Assembly (NCBI GenBank): GCA_045655125.1
Contig: JAZOOR010000069.1
Span: forward strand, 1 to 37,194
Length of the DNA stretch: 37,194 nt
DNA from: SIG578 sp045655125
GTDB lineage: Bacteria > Bacillota > Clostridia > Oscillospirales > Ruminococcaceae
Direction: 5' to 3'
The notes under the pieces are model-generated. The model saw only the letters and a list, made by a program, of their open reading frames with translations. It searched no databases and had not been told where the DNA came from. Each line of letters begins with the position of its first letter. Position 1 is the first letter of the stretch. The translations under genes and the position numbers were made by a program. Of the stretch, positions 1 to 9,027 are shown in pieces.

Positions 1-1055
1 AAATAATAGCCTACTCTTTTTTCTAAAACTGCTATAAGCATTGCCATTTTGCTGTAATCAAATCCCGTTGAAACTCTTCTTGGGGCAGCAAGTCCACTCT
101 TTGAAACAAGGGCCTGAACCTCTGCAAGAATAGGACGAGTACCCTCCATAGCACACACAACGCAGCTTCCGGGAACACCCGTAGGACGCTCTGAAAGAAG
201 CATTTGCGAAGGATTTTGAACCTCGGAAAGCCCCTCTGAGCGCATTTCAAAAACACCAATTTCATTAGTCGAGCCAAAACGGTTTTTTGTAGCTCTCAGA
301 ATACGATAAGACATATTTTTATCGCCCTCAAAATAGAGAACCGTATCCACAATGTGCTCTAAAACTTTAGGGCCTGCAATGGCACCGTCCTTATTTACGT
401 GTCCAACTATAAAAATAGGGATTTCGGCGGTTTTGGCAGTTTTCATAAAAGCGCTTGTACATTCGCGCACCTGAGTAATGCTGCCGACAGACGAGCTAAC
501 TGAGCTAAGGCTCATTGTCTGAATGGAGTCTATCATTACAACATCAGGCTTAAATTTTGCTATGGTGTTTATTATATTTTCGACATTTGTTTGTGACACA
601 AGAAACAGATTATCGCTCTCTACCGAAAGTCTGTTAGCTCGCAGTTTAATCTGGCGCACCGACTCCTCGCCCGATACATACAAAACCTTTAATCCTTCAC
701 ATAAATAGCGGCATATCTGCAAAAGCAGGGTTGATTTACCTATTCCGGGGTCACCGCTGAGAAGCACAAGTGAGCCTTTAACAAGTCCTCCTCCAAGAAC
801 CCTATCAAGCTCACCCACACCTGTAAAATAACGGTGTTCATCATTTGTATCTATTTCATTTATATTCTGCGGCTCTACTGCCTCGCCCATTAAAACCTCA
901 TCAGCAATAGTGCCACCTTTTGAAGCACCTGTTGAGACAACCTCTTCCTCCATAGTGTTCCAGCGGCGGCAAGAGGGACACTGTCCGTTCCATTTAGGAG
1001 AGTTATAGCCACATTCTGTGCATACATACACTGTTTTAAACTTCGGCTGAGCCAT
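1..1055 (-). CDS. radA: DNA repair protein RadA, 3' part beyond window
   Basis: RadA is a RecA-like, hexameric DNA-dependent ATPase that promotes branch migration during recombinational repair. The visible 351 residues start MAQPKFKTVYVC. They carry a four-cysteine zinc finger (C12, C15, C26, C29), a Walker A motif GDPGIGKST near residues 101-109, and the RadA signature KNRFG followed by GSTNEIGVF. The Lon-like C-terminal domain (about 100 residues of a usual ~450) lies beyond the left edge. The ATG at 1055 is preceded by an AAAGGA ribosome site, and the gene start overlaps the end of cwlD by 20 bases, so the two are co-transcribed. The family assignment is secure; only completeness is unknown. 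Confidence 0.96.
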   Translation of the reverse strand, partial: MAQPKFKTVYVCTECGYNSPKWNGQCPSCRRWNTMEEEVVSTGASKGGTIADEVLMGEAVEPQNINEIDTNDEHRYFTGVGELDRVLGGGLVKGSLVLLSGDPGIGKSTLLLQICRYLCEGLKVLYVSGEESVRQIKLRANRLSVESDNLFLVSQTNVENIINTIAKFKPDVVMIDSIQTMSLSSVSSSVGSITQVRECTSAFMKTAKTAEIPIFIVGHVNKDGAIAGPKVLEHIVDTVLYFEGDKNMSYRILRATKNRFGSTNEIGVFEMRSEGLSEVQNPSQMLLSERPTGVPGSCVVCAMEGTRPILAEVQALVSKSGLAAPRRVSTGFDYSKMAMLIAVLEKRVGYY

Positions 1056-1785
1056 TTTCTTGTTTCCTTTCAATATCTGAATTCTTATAATACTCACATA
1101 TACTCTGCGCTATTGTAAGCGCTATTTTGATCTGATATTCTTCATTTTCAACAAGTTGCGCTTCTTCATAATTCGAAAGAAAGCCGCACTCTATAAGTAC
1201 ACTCGGTTGCTGTGATTTTTTAAAGAGAAAAAGGTTACTGTCTGCCTTTTTAGGTTGCCGATTATTCTCAGAATTTAAGTTTTCTCTGAAATTTTTCTGT
1301 AGTACTAATGAGAGTGCACGGCTTTCCTCTTCACTGCCGCTTCCATAAAACATCTGCGCTCCAAAGTATTTTTTTTGAGAATAGTGGTTCTGATGTATGC
1401 TCACAAAAACAGAGTCCGGATTGCCATTTACAATATCAAGACGTGCATACATATCGTCTTTTTTTCTATTTGCAAGCGCTCTGTCGTCAGTTCTCGTCAT
1501 TACCACATCAAAGCCGAAGAGCCTTAGTACATCACGAGTTTTAAGGGCAATTTCGAGGTTTATATCCTTTTCAAGCTTGCCCGTTACCGAAGAGGCCCCG
1601 CCATCAAATCCGCCGTGGCCTGCATCGAGAATAACAGTCGGGCGGATGGTTACAGTTTTTAGAGCAGATACCGCATTTACGGGTCGGAAGATTGCAACAA
1701 CCAGGATAAAGAGAGTTAGCGTTAAAAATATAGTTATTCCTGCGCTAAGCAAGGATTGCGCGCGCGACGAAGAAACGATTTTCAC
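1036..1785 (-). CDS. cwlD: N-acetylmuramoyl-L-alanine amidase, CwlD type
   Basis: Amidase_3-family zinc amidase. CwlD proteins remove peptide side chains from muramic acid on the way to muramic-delta-lactam in spore cortex. Visible motifs are DAGHGGFDGG (zinc His), KDINLEIA (zinc Glu), SIHQNHY (zinc His) and LIECGFLSN (catalytic Glu). A hydrophobic segment near the N-terminus (IFLTLTLFILVVAIF) acts as signal or anchor, placing the enzyme outside the membrane. The frame is open upstream to an ATG at 1815, but the GTG at 1785 sits 9 bases after a perfect AGGAGG (1795-1800) and is chosen, giving 249 residues. It has its own sigma-A-like promoter at 1866-1894 and overlaps radA downstream. Assignment to CwlD rather than another Amidase_3 protein rests on size and a spore-forming context. 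Confidence 0.85.
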   Translation of the reverse strand: MKIVSSSRAQSLLSAGITIFLTLTLFILVVAIFRPVNAVSALKTVTIRPTVILDAGHGGFDGGASSVTGKLEKDINLEIALKTRDVLRLFGFDVVMTRTDDRALANRKKDDMYARLDIVNGNPDSVFVSIHQNHYSQKKYFGAQMFYGSGSEEESRALSLVLQKNFRENLNSENNRQPKKADSNLFLFKKSQQPSVLIECGFLSNYEEAQLVENEEYQIKIALTIAQSICEYYKNSDIERKQENGSAEV

Positions 1786-1796
1786 AATAAAGCGCC

Positions 1797-1836
1797 TCCT
1801 ATAAAACAACATCATAAAAAACTATGATTTATAGGG
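1797..1836 (-). promoter_or_regulatory. hairpin overlapping the cwlD Shine-Dalgarno
   Basis: In the cwlD leader CCTATAAA (1798-1805) is complementary to TTTATAGG (1828-1835), with an inner TCAT/ATGA pair (1812-1815 with 1824-1827). The downstream arm runs into the first half of the AGGAGG ribosome site (1795-1800), so folding would hide AGG of the SD. The pairing is visible in the sequence; a regulatory role is inference. Confidence 0.45.
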
Positions 1837-1865
1837 TGCTTTTATGCCGTGTACTTAGTAATTAT

Positions 1866-1894
1866 ATTATATTGCAAATAGAAGTTTTTTTCAA
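1866..1894 (-). promoter_or_regulatory. sigma-A-type promoter for cwlD-radA
   Basis: On the minus strand TTGAAA (1894-1889) is separated by exactly 17 bases from TATAAT (1871-1866). This is a near-consensus vegetative promoter. It lies between the terminator of the upstream operon and cwlD, leaving a leader of roughly 75 bases. Transcription start is inferred, not seen. Confidence 0.75.
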
Positions 1895-1910
1895 TATATA
1901 TCCCCAAAAT

Positions 1911-1936
1911 AAAAGCCGCCTCAGGCGGCTTTTATT
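1911..1936 (-). terminator. intrinsic terminator of the pyrH-polC operon
   Basis: AAAAGCCGCC / GGCGGCTTTT is a perfect 10-bp stem with a 3-base loop (TCA), and on the minus strand it is followed by TTTTATTTT. It lies 5 bases beyond the stop codon of the last operon gene. A-rich flanks on both sides make it able to work in either direction. Confidence 0.9.
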
Positions 1937-1940
1937 TTTA

Positions 1941-2540
1941 TTATTTAGTTCCCTTAAGAAATAATCTTTCACCAAAGGAAAATCCTTTTCTTCCCATTGT
2001 GTAGGAAAAATGAGCAAGTACAGGAATTAAGGTAGGTACAAATACGGCAGAAATTGCCTGAGCAGGAGTTGCAATGGACTGTGCTATGCCCTGAGTATCA
2101 AGCTCAATATGCGTGGTTTTTACGGGCAACAGGAATGTGTAGATGCCCCAGAACTGTGAACTGCAGGCGCGAAGCAATCCTGTTATATCGGGGATTACAT
2201 CAAATGTCATGAGCATCATAGCAATAGCCATAAGATAGTAAGGAATTGCAGCAACAAAACCCATAAGTAAGCCGCGGCATTTTGAATATCTACCCTCTCC
2301 TAAATTTGACCTCTGTTTATCGGTGTATCCACACTCCCACAGAACACCATAGATAAATATAAGTTCAACGAATAGTCCTACAAGTTGCATAAAAACTCTT
2401 GTTACTACTGCATCGCTTCCAAAAAACGTGTTGGCTGCCAGCATTACAATTAAGCAGTTGAGCATAAATGAAATAATGCTTGCAAATCCTGACATCATCA
2501 TAGTTTTAAGGGAGTTTACCCAAAAATTATTGTTTCTCAC
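1941..2540 (-). CDS. unknown polytopic membrane protein downstream of polC
   Basis: A 199-residue hydrophobic protein I do not recognise. About five membrane segments are visible, around residues 17-36, 46-66, 89-112, 128-139 and 160-180. A hydrophilic loop containing YTDKQRSNLGEGRYSKCRG follows the second. There is no signal peptidase site, catalytic motif or transporter signature. The start is GTG at 2540 with a GAAAGGAA ribosome site upstream. It begins only 25 bases after the polC stop and ends at the operon terminator, so it is the last gene of the pyrH-polC operon. That suggests a constitutive, envelope-related role, but nothing in the sequence defines one. Confidence 0.75.
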   Translation of the reverse strand: MRNNNFWVNSLKTMMMSGFASIISFMLNCLIVMLAANTFFGSDAVVTRVFMQLVGLFVELIFIYGVLWECGYTDKQRSNLGEGRYSKCRGLLMGFVAAIPYYLMAIAMMLMTFDVIPDITGLLRACSSQFWGIYTFLLPVKTTHIELDTQGIAQSIATPAQAISAVFVPTLIPVLAHFSYTMGRKGFSFGERLFLKGTK

Positions 2541-2565
2541 TTATTTTCTTCCTTTCTTTTTCTGA

Positions 2566-5500
2566 TCAAAAGAATGTAATTTGATTTGATTTGGGAATAT
2601 CTCCGAAAGCGCCCATTCTTTCGAGAGTTTCCACAAGTCCCTTTGAGGTTTTGGTTTTAATTGCAAAATCCTCTATTGAGAAAAACTCTGTATTCTGAAC
2701 ACTCGCATAAAGTGCATCTGCAGCGGTTTCACCCACACCATCAATACAGTTAAACGGGAGACGTATCTTTCCGTCCTCCACTCTGTAAACGGTTGCGTGT
2801 GATTTTCTGATATCCACAGGCAGAAATTTAACACCTCTACAAAGTGCCTCATTGATAACTAGTAGCAAATCCAACGTGTCGTGATCCTTCTTCTCGGCTG
2901 TCTTATTGCGCACCATTTCCTTTAGCTCGATTATTCTCTGTCTTGCCTTTTGTTTACCGCCTACTGCCGATTCAACATCAATATCCGCTCCTCGCACTGT
3001 AAGATACGAGGCGTAATATTCTGTTGGCTTATACAGCTTATACCAACCAAGGCGGACAGCCGCAATAATATATGCTGCAGCGTGCGCTTTGGGGAACATA
3101 TACTTGATTTTCATACAGGAGTCAATATACCACTCGGGCACATTATTCTGCCGCATAGTTTCTTTATGCTCATCGGTTAAAAGCTTGGGGGCTTTTCCCT
3201 TTCTGACTATCTCCATTATTTTAAATGCCATATCGTTAGGAACGCCTTTTTGAATAAGATAGGTCATAATGGAGTCACGGGTTCCTATAACCTCGGAAAT
3301 TGTGCAGATTCCGTCCTTAATAAGATCCTGTGCGTTGTTAAGCCATACGTCAGTTCCGTGTGAAAGTCCCGAAATCTGAAGCAGGTCAGAAAAGGTTTTA
3401 GGCTGCGCATCAATAAGCATCTGCTTTACAAAGTTTGTTCCCATTTCGGGTAGGCTGAGGCTTCCCGTTTCAAAGAATATATCCTCAGCGGTGACACCAA
3501 GCTCCTTAGGGCTTGTAAAGAGGCTCATAACCCTCTTGTCACAGGTGTCAACAGATGTTACGGGGACACCCGTCAGGTCCTCAACATACTTATAGTGTGT
3601 AGGAACAACGTGTCCTAAACAGTCAAGCTTTAAAATTGTATCGTGTAGCGAATGGAAGTCAAAATGCGTGGTTATTACCTCTGAATCGCTCTTATTTGCA
3701 GGGTGCTGAATCGGGGTGAAATCATAAACCTCATATCCGTTAGGAATAACAACCATTCCTCCGGGGTGTTGACCTGTTGTTTTCTTAACTCCCGTACAGC
3801 CCGTAGTAAGCCTTTGTATTTCAGCGGGAGAAATTCTCAGATTATGTTCCTCCTGATATTTCTTTACGTATCCAAAGGCAATTTTATCCTTAACAGCCGA
3901 AATAGTTCCAGCCTTGAAAACGTTTTCTCTGCCGAACAGCTCTTCTGTATATCTATGGGCGCGCGACTGATATTCGCTTGCGAAGTTTAAGTCTATATCA
4001 GGAGATTTATCGCCCTTAAATCCCAAGAAGGTTTCAAACGGAATATTATGTCCGTCGCGATTTAAAGGCTTTCCGCATTTGGGGCAGTTTTTGGGCGGCA
4101 GGTCAAAGCCTGAGCCGACCTCACCATTTTCAAACGGTTCAAAATACTTACACTCGGGGCAGACATAGTGCGGAACAAGCGGATTTACCTCAGAGATTCC
4201 TGCCATCGTTGCAACAAATGACGAGCCTACTGAGCCTCGAGAGCCGACCTGATATCCATCCTCAACCGATTTCCACACAAGCTTTTGAGCGATAATATAC
4301 AAAACGGCAAATCCGTTTTTAATAATTGAGTCAAGCTCTCTGTCAAGCCTTGTTTTAACAAGCTCAGGAAGCGGATCTCCATAGATTTCCTTTGCCTTTT
4401 TATTGGTAATCTCAATGAGACTTTCCTCAGAGCCTTCGATAGAGGGCGGATATGTTCCCTTAGGAATTGGGCGGATATCCCTGTCTATCATATCGGCAAT
4501 CTTGTTGGGATTTGTTACAACAATCTCAAGCGCCGTCTCTTCGCCGAGATAGTCAAATTCAGAAAGCATTTCCTCTGTTGTTCGCAGATAGAGGGGTGCT
4601 TGCTCTTCGGTTTCGCTCTTTCCCTCAGCGGGCTGAACAATTTTGCGAAAAACAGCCTGATCGGGCGAAAGAAAGTGAACATCGCCCGTTGCGACAACGG
4701 GGATAGAAAGCTCCTTTCCAAGCTTTACAACCGTGCGGTTAAATTCTTTTATAACCTCTCTGCTTTCAACCTTATTATCCCTTACAAGAAAGTCATTATT
4801 TCCGAGAGGCTGAACCTCAAGATAGTCGTAAAACCTTGCAATCTCGCAAAGCTCACTCCATTCTCTGCCCTCAATTATTGCCTCGTAAAGTTCTCCCTCA
4901 ACGCAGGCGCTGCCAACAAGAAGGCCCTCTCTATGTTTTAGAAGTTCTTCTCTGGGTATACGGGGACGGCGGAAGAAATAGTCAAGGTGCGCTTTTGAAA
5001 CAAGCTTATAAAGATTTTTAAGACCGACCGCATTTTTTACAAGCAGCACCATATGCTTTGCGTGAGGTTTTTTTGGGTCTGTTGTTTTAAATTTTTCCTT
5101 GATTTGCGATGTGGTGGTAATATCGTATTCCTTTTCGAGCTTACTTACCACCGCTCTGAAAATATCTGAGAGCATCTGAGCATCGTCACACGCTCTGTGA
5201 TGATTAAATGCAGGAAGCTTTAGGTGTTTTGCGACATTATCAAGGGTTATTCTTTTAAGCTCACTGTAAATTTCTCTTATAATAGGAACAGTGTCGATAT
5301 ATGTAAAGTTATACGGCATATTATTGCGCTCTGCCGCTGCCTTTAAAAATCGTGTATCAAAAGGTGCGTTGTGAGCTACCAATACCTTGCAGTCACCGCA
5401 AAAGCTGTAAAACTGCTGGAGCGCCGTTTTTTCATTGGGCGCATCCTTTACCATTTCATCAGTTATACCGGTAAGTTCGGTAATATGAGGTGGAATGGGT

Positions 5501-6849
5501 GACTGAGGATTTACAAAGATATTAAATGTATCAACAACATCGCCATTTTTTATTTTAACGGCTCCGATTTCAATAATACGGTTAAAATTAGCATTAAGAC
5601 CTGTGGTTTCAAGGTCAAAAACTATCATCGTATCCTTGAGAGAAACATCTGCATCGCCGCCCAGGCAGGTTATTCGCTCATCGACATAATAGCCTTCCAT
5701 TCCGTAAATAACCTTAAAGTCGCCGCCTTTTTCCCAAATGCTCTCAACAGTGTTCATAGCTTCGGGATAGGCTTGCACAACTCCGTGGTCGGTTATGGCT
5801 ATTGCCTTATGCCCCCACTCATATGCCTGCATAATGAGTGATTTTGGCGAGGAAACGGCATCCTGTTCGGAAAGGTTTGTATGCAGGTGAAGCTCAACGC
5901 GTTTCTCACCTGCGTTATCCTGCTTTTTAAGACGCTTTACTTTTCTTATTTTATTCGGCTTTAAAATATACTCGCTTGCGTATTCATCAAACTGGTATTT
6001 ACCCTCAACAACAATAGTATCTCCCTCTCTTATTGAGGGTATCTTGCTTTCTGTATCCTTTTTCACAAAGCATTTAAGTGTTGCAGAGTCTGTTCCATCA
6101 CTTAAATAATATGTATAAATAGTAGTTTCGCCGTTTTTTATTTCTCTGCTATCGCTAAAGAAAACATCACCCCAAATAGTAGCATTTACAGTATCGGGAG
6201 AAAGGTCAGCAATGGGAATTGGGGTGTTTTTTATACTTCTTCCCAAAATAAGCTCGGAATCTTCATCGTCATATGGCATATCGAAATTGCCCGTATATTT
6301 AGGACGGGGTGTAGGTGTGGGTGGTGGGGGATTTCTATAAACAATAGCTTCCTCATACTGTTTAGGCTCAGACTGTGCGGCGTCGGGGTTTTCCTCAAAT
6401 ACAACAGTTATACTCTTATTAAACCACTGACGAATTATTTCCGCGATTTCACTATTACAGAAATTGTGCTCTAAAATTTCCTTTCCGCCGTGGGAAAGGA
6501 GTATGGTAAGGGTATCATTGTTAAGCTGAGCCTGTGCTCCTGTAAAAAAGCCATTGACTGTTTTTCCGCGGAATTTAAGCTCATCGAGAATATATTCAAC
6601 TGCACTTTTAGAAAAAAGTTCGGGGGCAAATTGAGGTGCAAAGCGCACCCTTTTCATAAGGATTTTAGAAAGAAGCTGTTCTGTTTCAGAAATGCAAGAA
6701 AGGCTCGGAAGCTGCGAAAATGCAGTCTCCAAGCAAACATTTGGGGTGTTCTCCCCAATATCTATACGAAGTATTTCACAATCCGAAAAATGCGCAAGCA
6801 TTTCTTCGGGCAGGTAATCTTCAAACATTTCTCTGAAATTCGGCTTCAT
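2566..6849 (-). CDS. polC: DNA polymerase III alpha subunit, Gram-positive PolC type
   Basis: PolC is the replicative polymerase of low-GC Gram-positives, with built-in 3'-5' proofreading. Order in this 1427-residue protein: N-terminal domain; a proline-rich linker (PPPPTPTPRP near 174-183); an OB-fold at about 215-305; the first PHP half starting at VELHLHTN (about 318); a DEDD exonuclease inserted at about 407-575 (FDLETTG, VAHNAPFDTR, FNHHRACDDAQ); the second PHP half; a four-cysteine zinc site (CPECKY ... CPKCGK); then the catalytic palm with SPDIDLNFASEY. Length matches the family (~1430). It starts at ATG 6849, 21 bases after ispG, within the long pyrH operon. Co-location with dxr, rseP and ispG is usual in Clostridia and Bacilli. 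Confidence 0.98.
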   Translation of the reverse strand: MKPNFREMFEDYLPEEMLAHFSDCEILRIDIGENTPNVCLETAFSQLPSLSCISETEQLLSKILMKRVRFAPQFAPELFSKSAVEYILDELKFRGKTVNGFFTGAQAQLNNDTLTILLSHGGKEILEHNFCNSEIAEIIRQWFNKSITVVFEENPDAAQSEPKQYEEAIVYRNPPPPTPTPRPKYTGNFDMPYDDEDSELILGRSIKNTPIPIADLSPDTVNATIWGDVFFSDSREIKNGETTIYTYYLSDGTDSATLKCFVKKDTESKIPSIREGDTIVVEGKYQFDEYASEYILKPNKIRKVKRLKKQDNAGEKRVELHLHTNLSEQDAVSSPKSLIMQAYEWGHKAIAITDHGVVQAYPEAMNTVESIWEKGGDFKVIYGMEGYYVDERITCLGGDADVSLKDTMIVFDLETTGLNANFNRIIEIGAVKIKNGDVVDTFNIFVNPQSPIPPHITELTGITDEMVKDAPNEKTALQQFYSFCGDCKVLVAHNAPFDTRFLKAAAERNNMPYNFTYIDTVPIIREIYSELKRITLDNVAKHLKLPAFNHHRACDDAQMLSDIFRAVVSKLEKEYDITTTSQIKEKFKTTDPKKPHAKHMVLLVKNAVGLKNLYKLVSKAHLDYFFRRPRIPREELLKHREGLLVGSACVEGELYEAIIEGREWSELCEIARFYDYLEVQPLGNNDFLVRDNKVESREVIKEFNRTVVKLGKELSIPVVATGDVHFLSPDQAVFRKIVQPAEGKSETEEQAPLYLRTTEEMLSEFDYLGEETALEIVVTNPNKIADMIDRDIRPIPKGTYPPSIEGSEESLIEITNKKAKEIYGDPLPELVKTRLDRELDSIIKNGFAVLYIIAQKLVWKSVEDGYQVGSRGSVGSSFVATMAGISEVNPLVPHYVCPECKYFEPFENGEVGSGFDLPPKNCPKCGKPLNRDGHNIPFETFLGFKGDKSPDIDLNFASEYQSRAHRYTEELFGRENVFKAGTISAVKDKIAFGYVKKYQEEHNLRISPAEIQRLTTGCTGVKKTTGQHPGGMVVIPNGYEVYDFTPIQHPANKSDSEVITTHFDFHSLHDTILKLDCLGHVVPTHYKYVEDLTGVPVTSVDTCDKRVMSLFTSPKELGVTAEDIFFETGSLSLPEMGTNFVKQMLIDAQPKTFSDLLQISGLSHGTDVWLNNAQDLIKDGICTISEVIGTRDSIMTYLIQKGVPNDMAFKIMEIVRKGKAPKLLTDEHKETMRQNNVPEWYIDSCMKIKYMFPKAHAAAYIIAAVRLGWYKLYKPTEYYASYLTVRGADIDVESAVGGKQKARQRIIELKEMVRNKTAEKKDHDTLDLLLVINEALCRGVKFLPVDIRKSHATVYRVEDGKIRLPFNCIDGVGETAADALYASVQNTEFFSIEDFAIKTKTSKGLVETLERMGAFGDIPKSNQITFF

Positions 6850-6870
6850 ACTTAAAATTCCCGTTCTTTT

Positions 6871-7905
6871 TTACATTTTTTCTATTTCGGAAATAAGTCT
6901 ATTTACTATTTCCTCTTCTTTTATCTTACAAACAATCTTACCTTTTTTAAATAGTACGGCGCATTTATCCCCGCCTGCAATGCCGATATCTGCATCGCTC
7001 GCTTCACCGGGGCCGTTTACAACGCAGCCCATAACCGCGACCTTGATGTCCTTTTTTACATCCTTTAGAGCATTTTCAACCTTTTCCGCAATAGAAATAA
7101 GATCTATTTTTGTTCTGCCGCAGGTGGGGCAAGAAACAATCTGTACCCCCTTCTCTAAACCTATAGCACGCAGAATATCGTGACCTGCCTTCACCTCTTT
7201 TTCGGGAGTATCTGTTAATGATACTCGAATTGTATCACCGATAGAGTCACACAAAAGTGAGCCAATGCCTATAGAGGATTTTATAAGTCCCATATGAGCG
7301 CCGCCTGCCTCGGTTATACCTAAATGCAGCGGATAATTACACTCCTTAGACACAAGGCGATATGCCTCAATGGTTTTTCTGACATCAGAGGATTTAATTG
7401 AAATGACTATATCATCAAAATCAAAGCGCTCAAGCATCTGTGCCTGAGAAATAGCACTTTCGCACAGAGCTACGGGTGTTACGCCGCCGTGTTTCTTTAA
7501 AATTTCCTTGTCAAGCGAGCCTGAATTTACCCCTATTCTTATAGGGATATTTTTATTCTTGCAAGCATTTGCAACAGCCTTTACTCTATCGCTATCGCCG
7601 ATATTTCCCGGGTTTATGCGGATTTTATCAATGCCCGCCGCGGCGCACTCTACGGCAATTTTATAATCAAAATGAATATCTGCAACAAGTGGGGTGGAGA
7701 TTTCCTTTTTTATTGCCTCTACAAGTCTTACTGCCTCTAAATCGGGCACCGAAACACGCACTATTTCACAGCCTGCGCTCTCTAATCTCTTTGCCTGAGC
7801 GATATTACCCTCTACATCGGTGCTAATTACATTCAGCATAGACTGAACGGCAACGCTAGCGCCGCCGCCTATTATTCTGTTTCCGATTTTAACTTGTTTT
7901 GTCAT
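6871..7905 (-). CDS. ispG: 4-hydroxy-3-methylbut-2-enyl diphosphate synthase (flavodoxin/ferredoxin)
   Basis: IspG (GcpE) performs the penultimate step of the MEP isoprenoid pathway, reductively opening MEcPP to HMBPP with a [4Fe-4S] cluster. The 344-residue protein has the N-terminal TIM barrel (RIIGGGASVAVQSM, LVADIHFDYKIA, KIRINPGNIG) and the C-terminal cluster domain with cysteines in SCPTCGR and MGCVVNGPGEA. Length is normal for the bacterial short form. ATG 7905 has a GGTGGGA ribosome site. It lies 15 bases after rseP and 21 before polC in the same operon as dxr, the first committed MEP enzyme, so two steps of the pathway are co-transcribed here. Confidence 0.97.
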   Translation of the reverse strand: MTKQVKIGNRIIGGGASVAVQSMLNVISTDVEGNIAQAKRLESAGCEIVRVSVPDLEAVRLVEAIKKEISTPLVADIHFDYKIAVECAAAGIDKIRINPGNIGDSDRVKAVANACKNKNIPIRIGVNSGSLDKEILKKHGGVTPVALCESAISQAQMLERFDFDDIVISIKSSDVRKTIEAYRLVSKECNYPLHLGITEAGGAHMGLIKSSIGIGSLLCDSIGDTIRVSLTDTPEKEVKAGHDILRAIGLEKGVQIVSCPTCGRTKIDLISIAEKVENALKDVKKDIKVAVMGCVVNGPGEASDADIGIAGGDKCAVLFKKGKIVCKIKEEEIVNRLISEIEKM

Positions 7906-7920
7906 TTATTTTCCCACCTA

Positions 7921-9000
7921 TCAGAAAATGGAGATTACATCCTTGACAGTTATAAAAAACGTAAGTGCTAAAAGAAGTATCATACTACCTGCGATAAGAG
8001 CATATTCAAGCTTTTTATTTAAGGGTCTTCTGAATATTCCCTCAAACACAAGAAGAACAATTCTTCCTCCGTCAAGCGCAGGGATGGGAAGCAGGTTCAT
8101 AACGCCAAGGTTTACAGAAATCATTGCAACCAAGGTTAAAAGGTTTGCAATACCATATTTTGACGCTTCACCTACAACCTGACCTACTTTAACAACGCCG
8201 CCGAGTCCATCTATTCCCACTCGCCCCGTTAAAATATCAAACAGACCTAAAATGGTTGTTCTGACATAAGATACCGACTCAAAAAAACCGTGTTTTATAA
8301 TGCCTAAGAAAGACTTATTCTCAGGCTCTACATAAAAGCAATACCTATCTTCCTGCGAATTGTCCTCATAGGTTACGCGGGTAAAGGGTTTTACATTGGG
8401 AAGAACAACCTTTTTACCATCTCTTAATACTACAAATTCGGTTTCAAGCTCAATAAGCTCTGATTTTCCCGTTGGATCGCTTCGGGAAACTCCAAATGAA
8501 ATATCCTCGCCTACAAAAATCGGGTAACCTGAAATTGATAGGATTTTATCGCCTTTTTTAAGGCTGTTTTCACTTTGCTCCCGCGAAATTACCTGTGAAA
8601 CCGTTGTACTGGTGAGATACTGTGAGTTTGAGCTTGCAACCAGAATGGTTGCAATAAGAAAGCCGAGTACAAAGTTCATAAAAACACCGGCAGAGCAGAT
8701 AATTATACGTTTCCATACCTTTTGCTTTCTAAACGACCTTGGGTCGTCACTCTCCTCGTCCTCACCCTCCATACTTACAAAGCCGCCGATGGGCAGGGCT
8801 CGTAGGGAATATGTTGTTTCCCCCTTTGAAAATTTAAAAAGTTTGGGGCCCATTCCAAGAGAAAACTCATTTACCTTTACTTTAAAAAGTTTTGCAGCCG
8901 TAAAATGTCCGAATTCGTGAATGAAAATTAGTAGTCCAAACATCAGTGCTGTTAGCAAAACTGTTATAGAAACATCTAAAATGCTGCCGAGAAATTCCAT
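7921..9000 (-). CDS. rseP: RIP metalloprotease RseP / site-2 protease
   Basis: Intramembrane zinc protease (M50 family) that cuts transmembrane substrates such as anti-sigma factors and signal-peptide remnants (called RasP in Bacillus). The 359-residue protein has the zinc motif HEFGH at residues 28-32 in the first membrane helix. A PDZ domain follows in the middle (about 110-220), with the usual GDKILSISG core. The third zinc ligand is in NLLPIPALDGGR before the last helix. Three to four membrane segments are visible. It lies 27 bases after dxr and 15 before ispG, the common cdsA-dxr-rseP order of Gram-positives. Substrates cannot be told from the sequence. Confidence 0.96.
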   Translation of the reverse strand: MEFLGSILDVSITVLLTALMFGLLIFIHEFGHFTAAKLFKVKVNEFSLGMGPKLFKFSKGETTYSLRALPIGGFVSMEGEDEESDDPRSFRKQKVWKRIIICSAGVFMNFVLGFLIATILVASSNSQYLTSTTVSQVISREQSENSLKKGDKILSISGYPIFVGEDISFGVSRSDPTGKSELIELETEFVVLRDGKKVVLPNVKPFTRVTYEDNSQEDRYCFYVEPENKSFLGIIKHGFFESVSYVRTTILGLFDILTGRVGIDGLGGVVKVGQVVGEASKYGIANLLTLVAMISVNLGVMNLLPIPALDGGRIVLLVFEGIFRRPLNKKLEYALIAGSMILLLALTFFITVKDVISIF

Positions 9001-9027
9001 ATTTTCGCCTTTCTTTAAAAATTAAAT

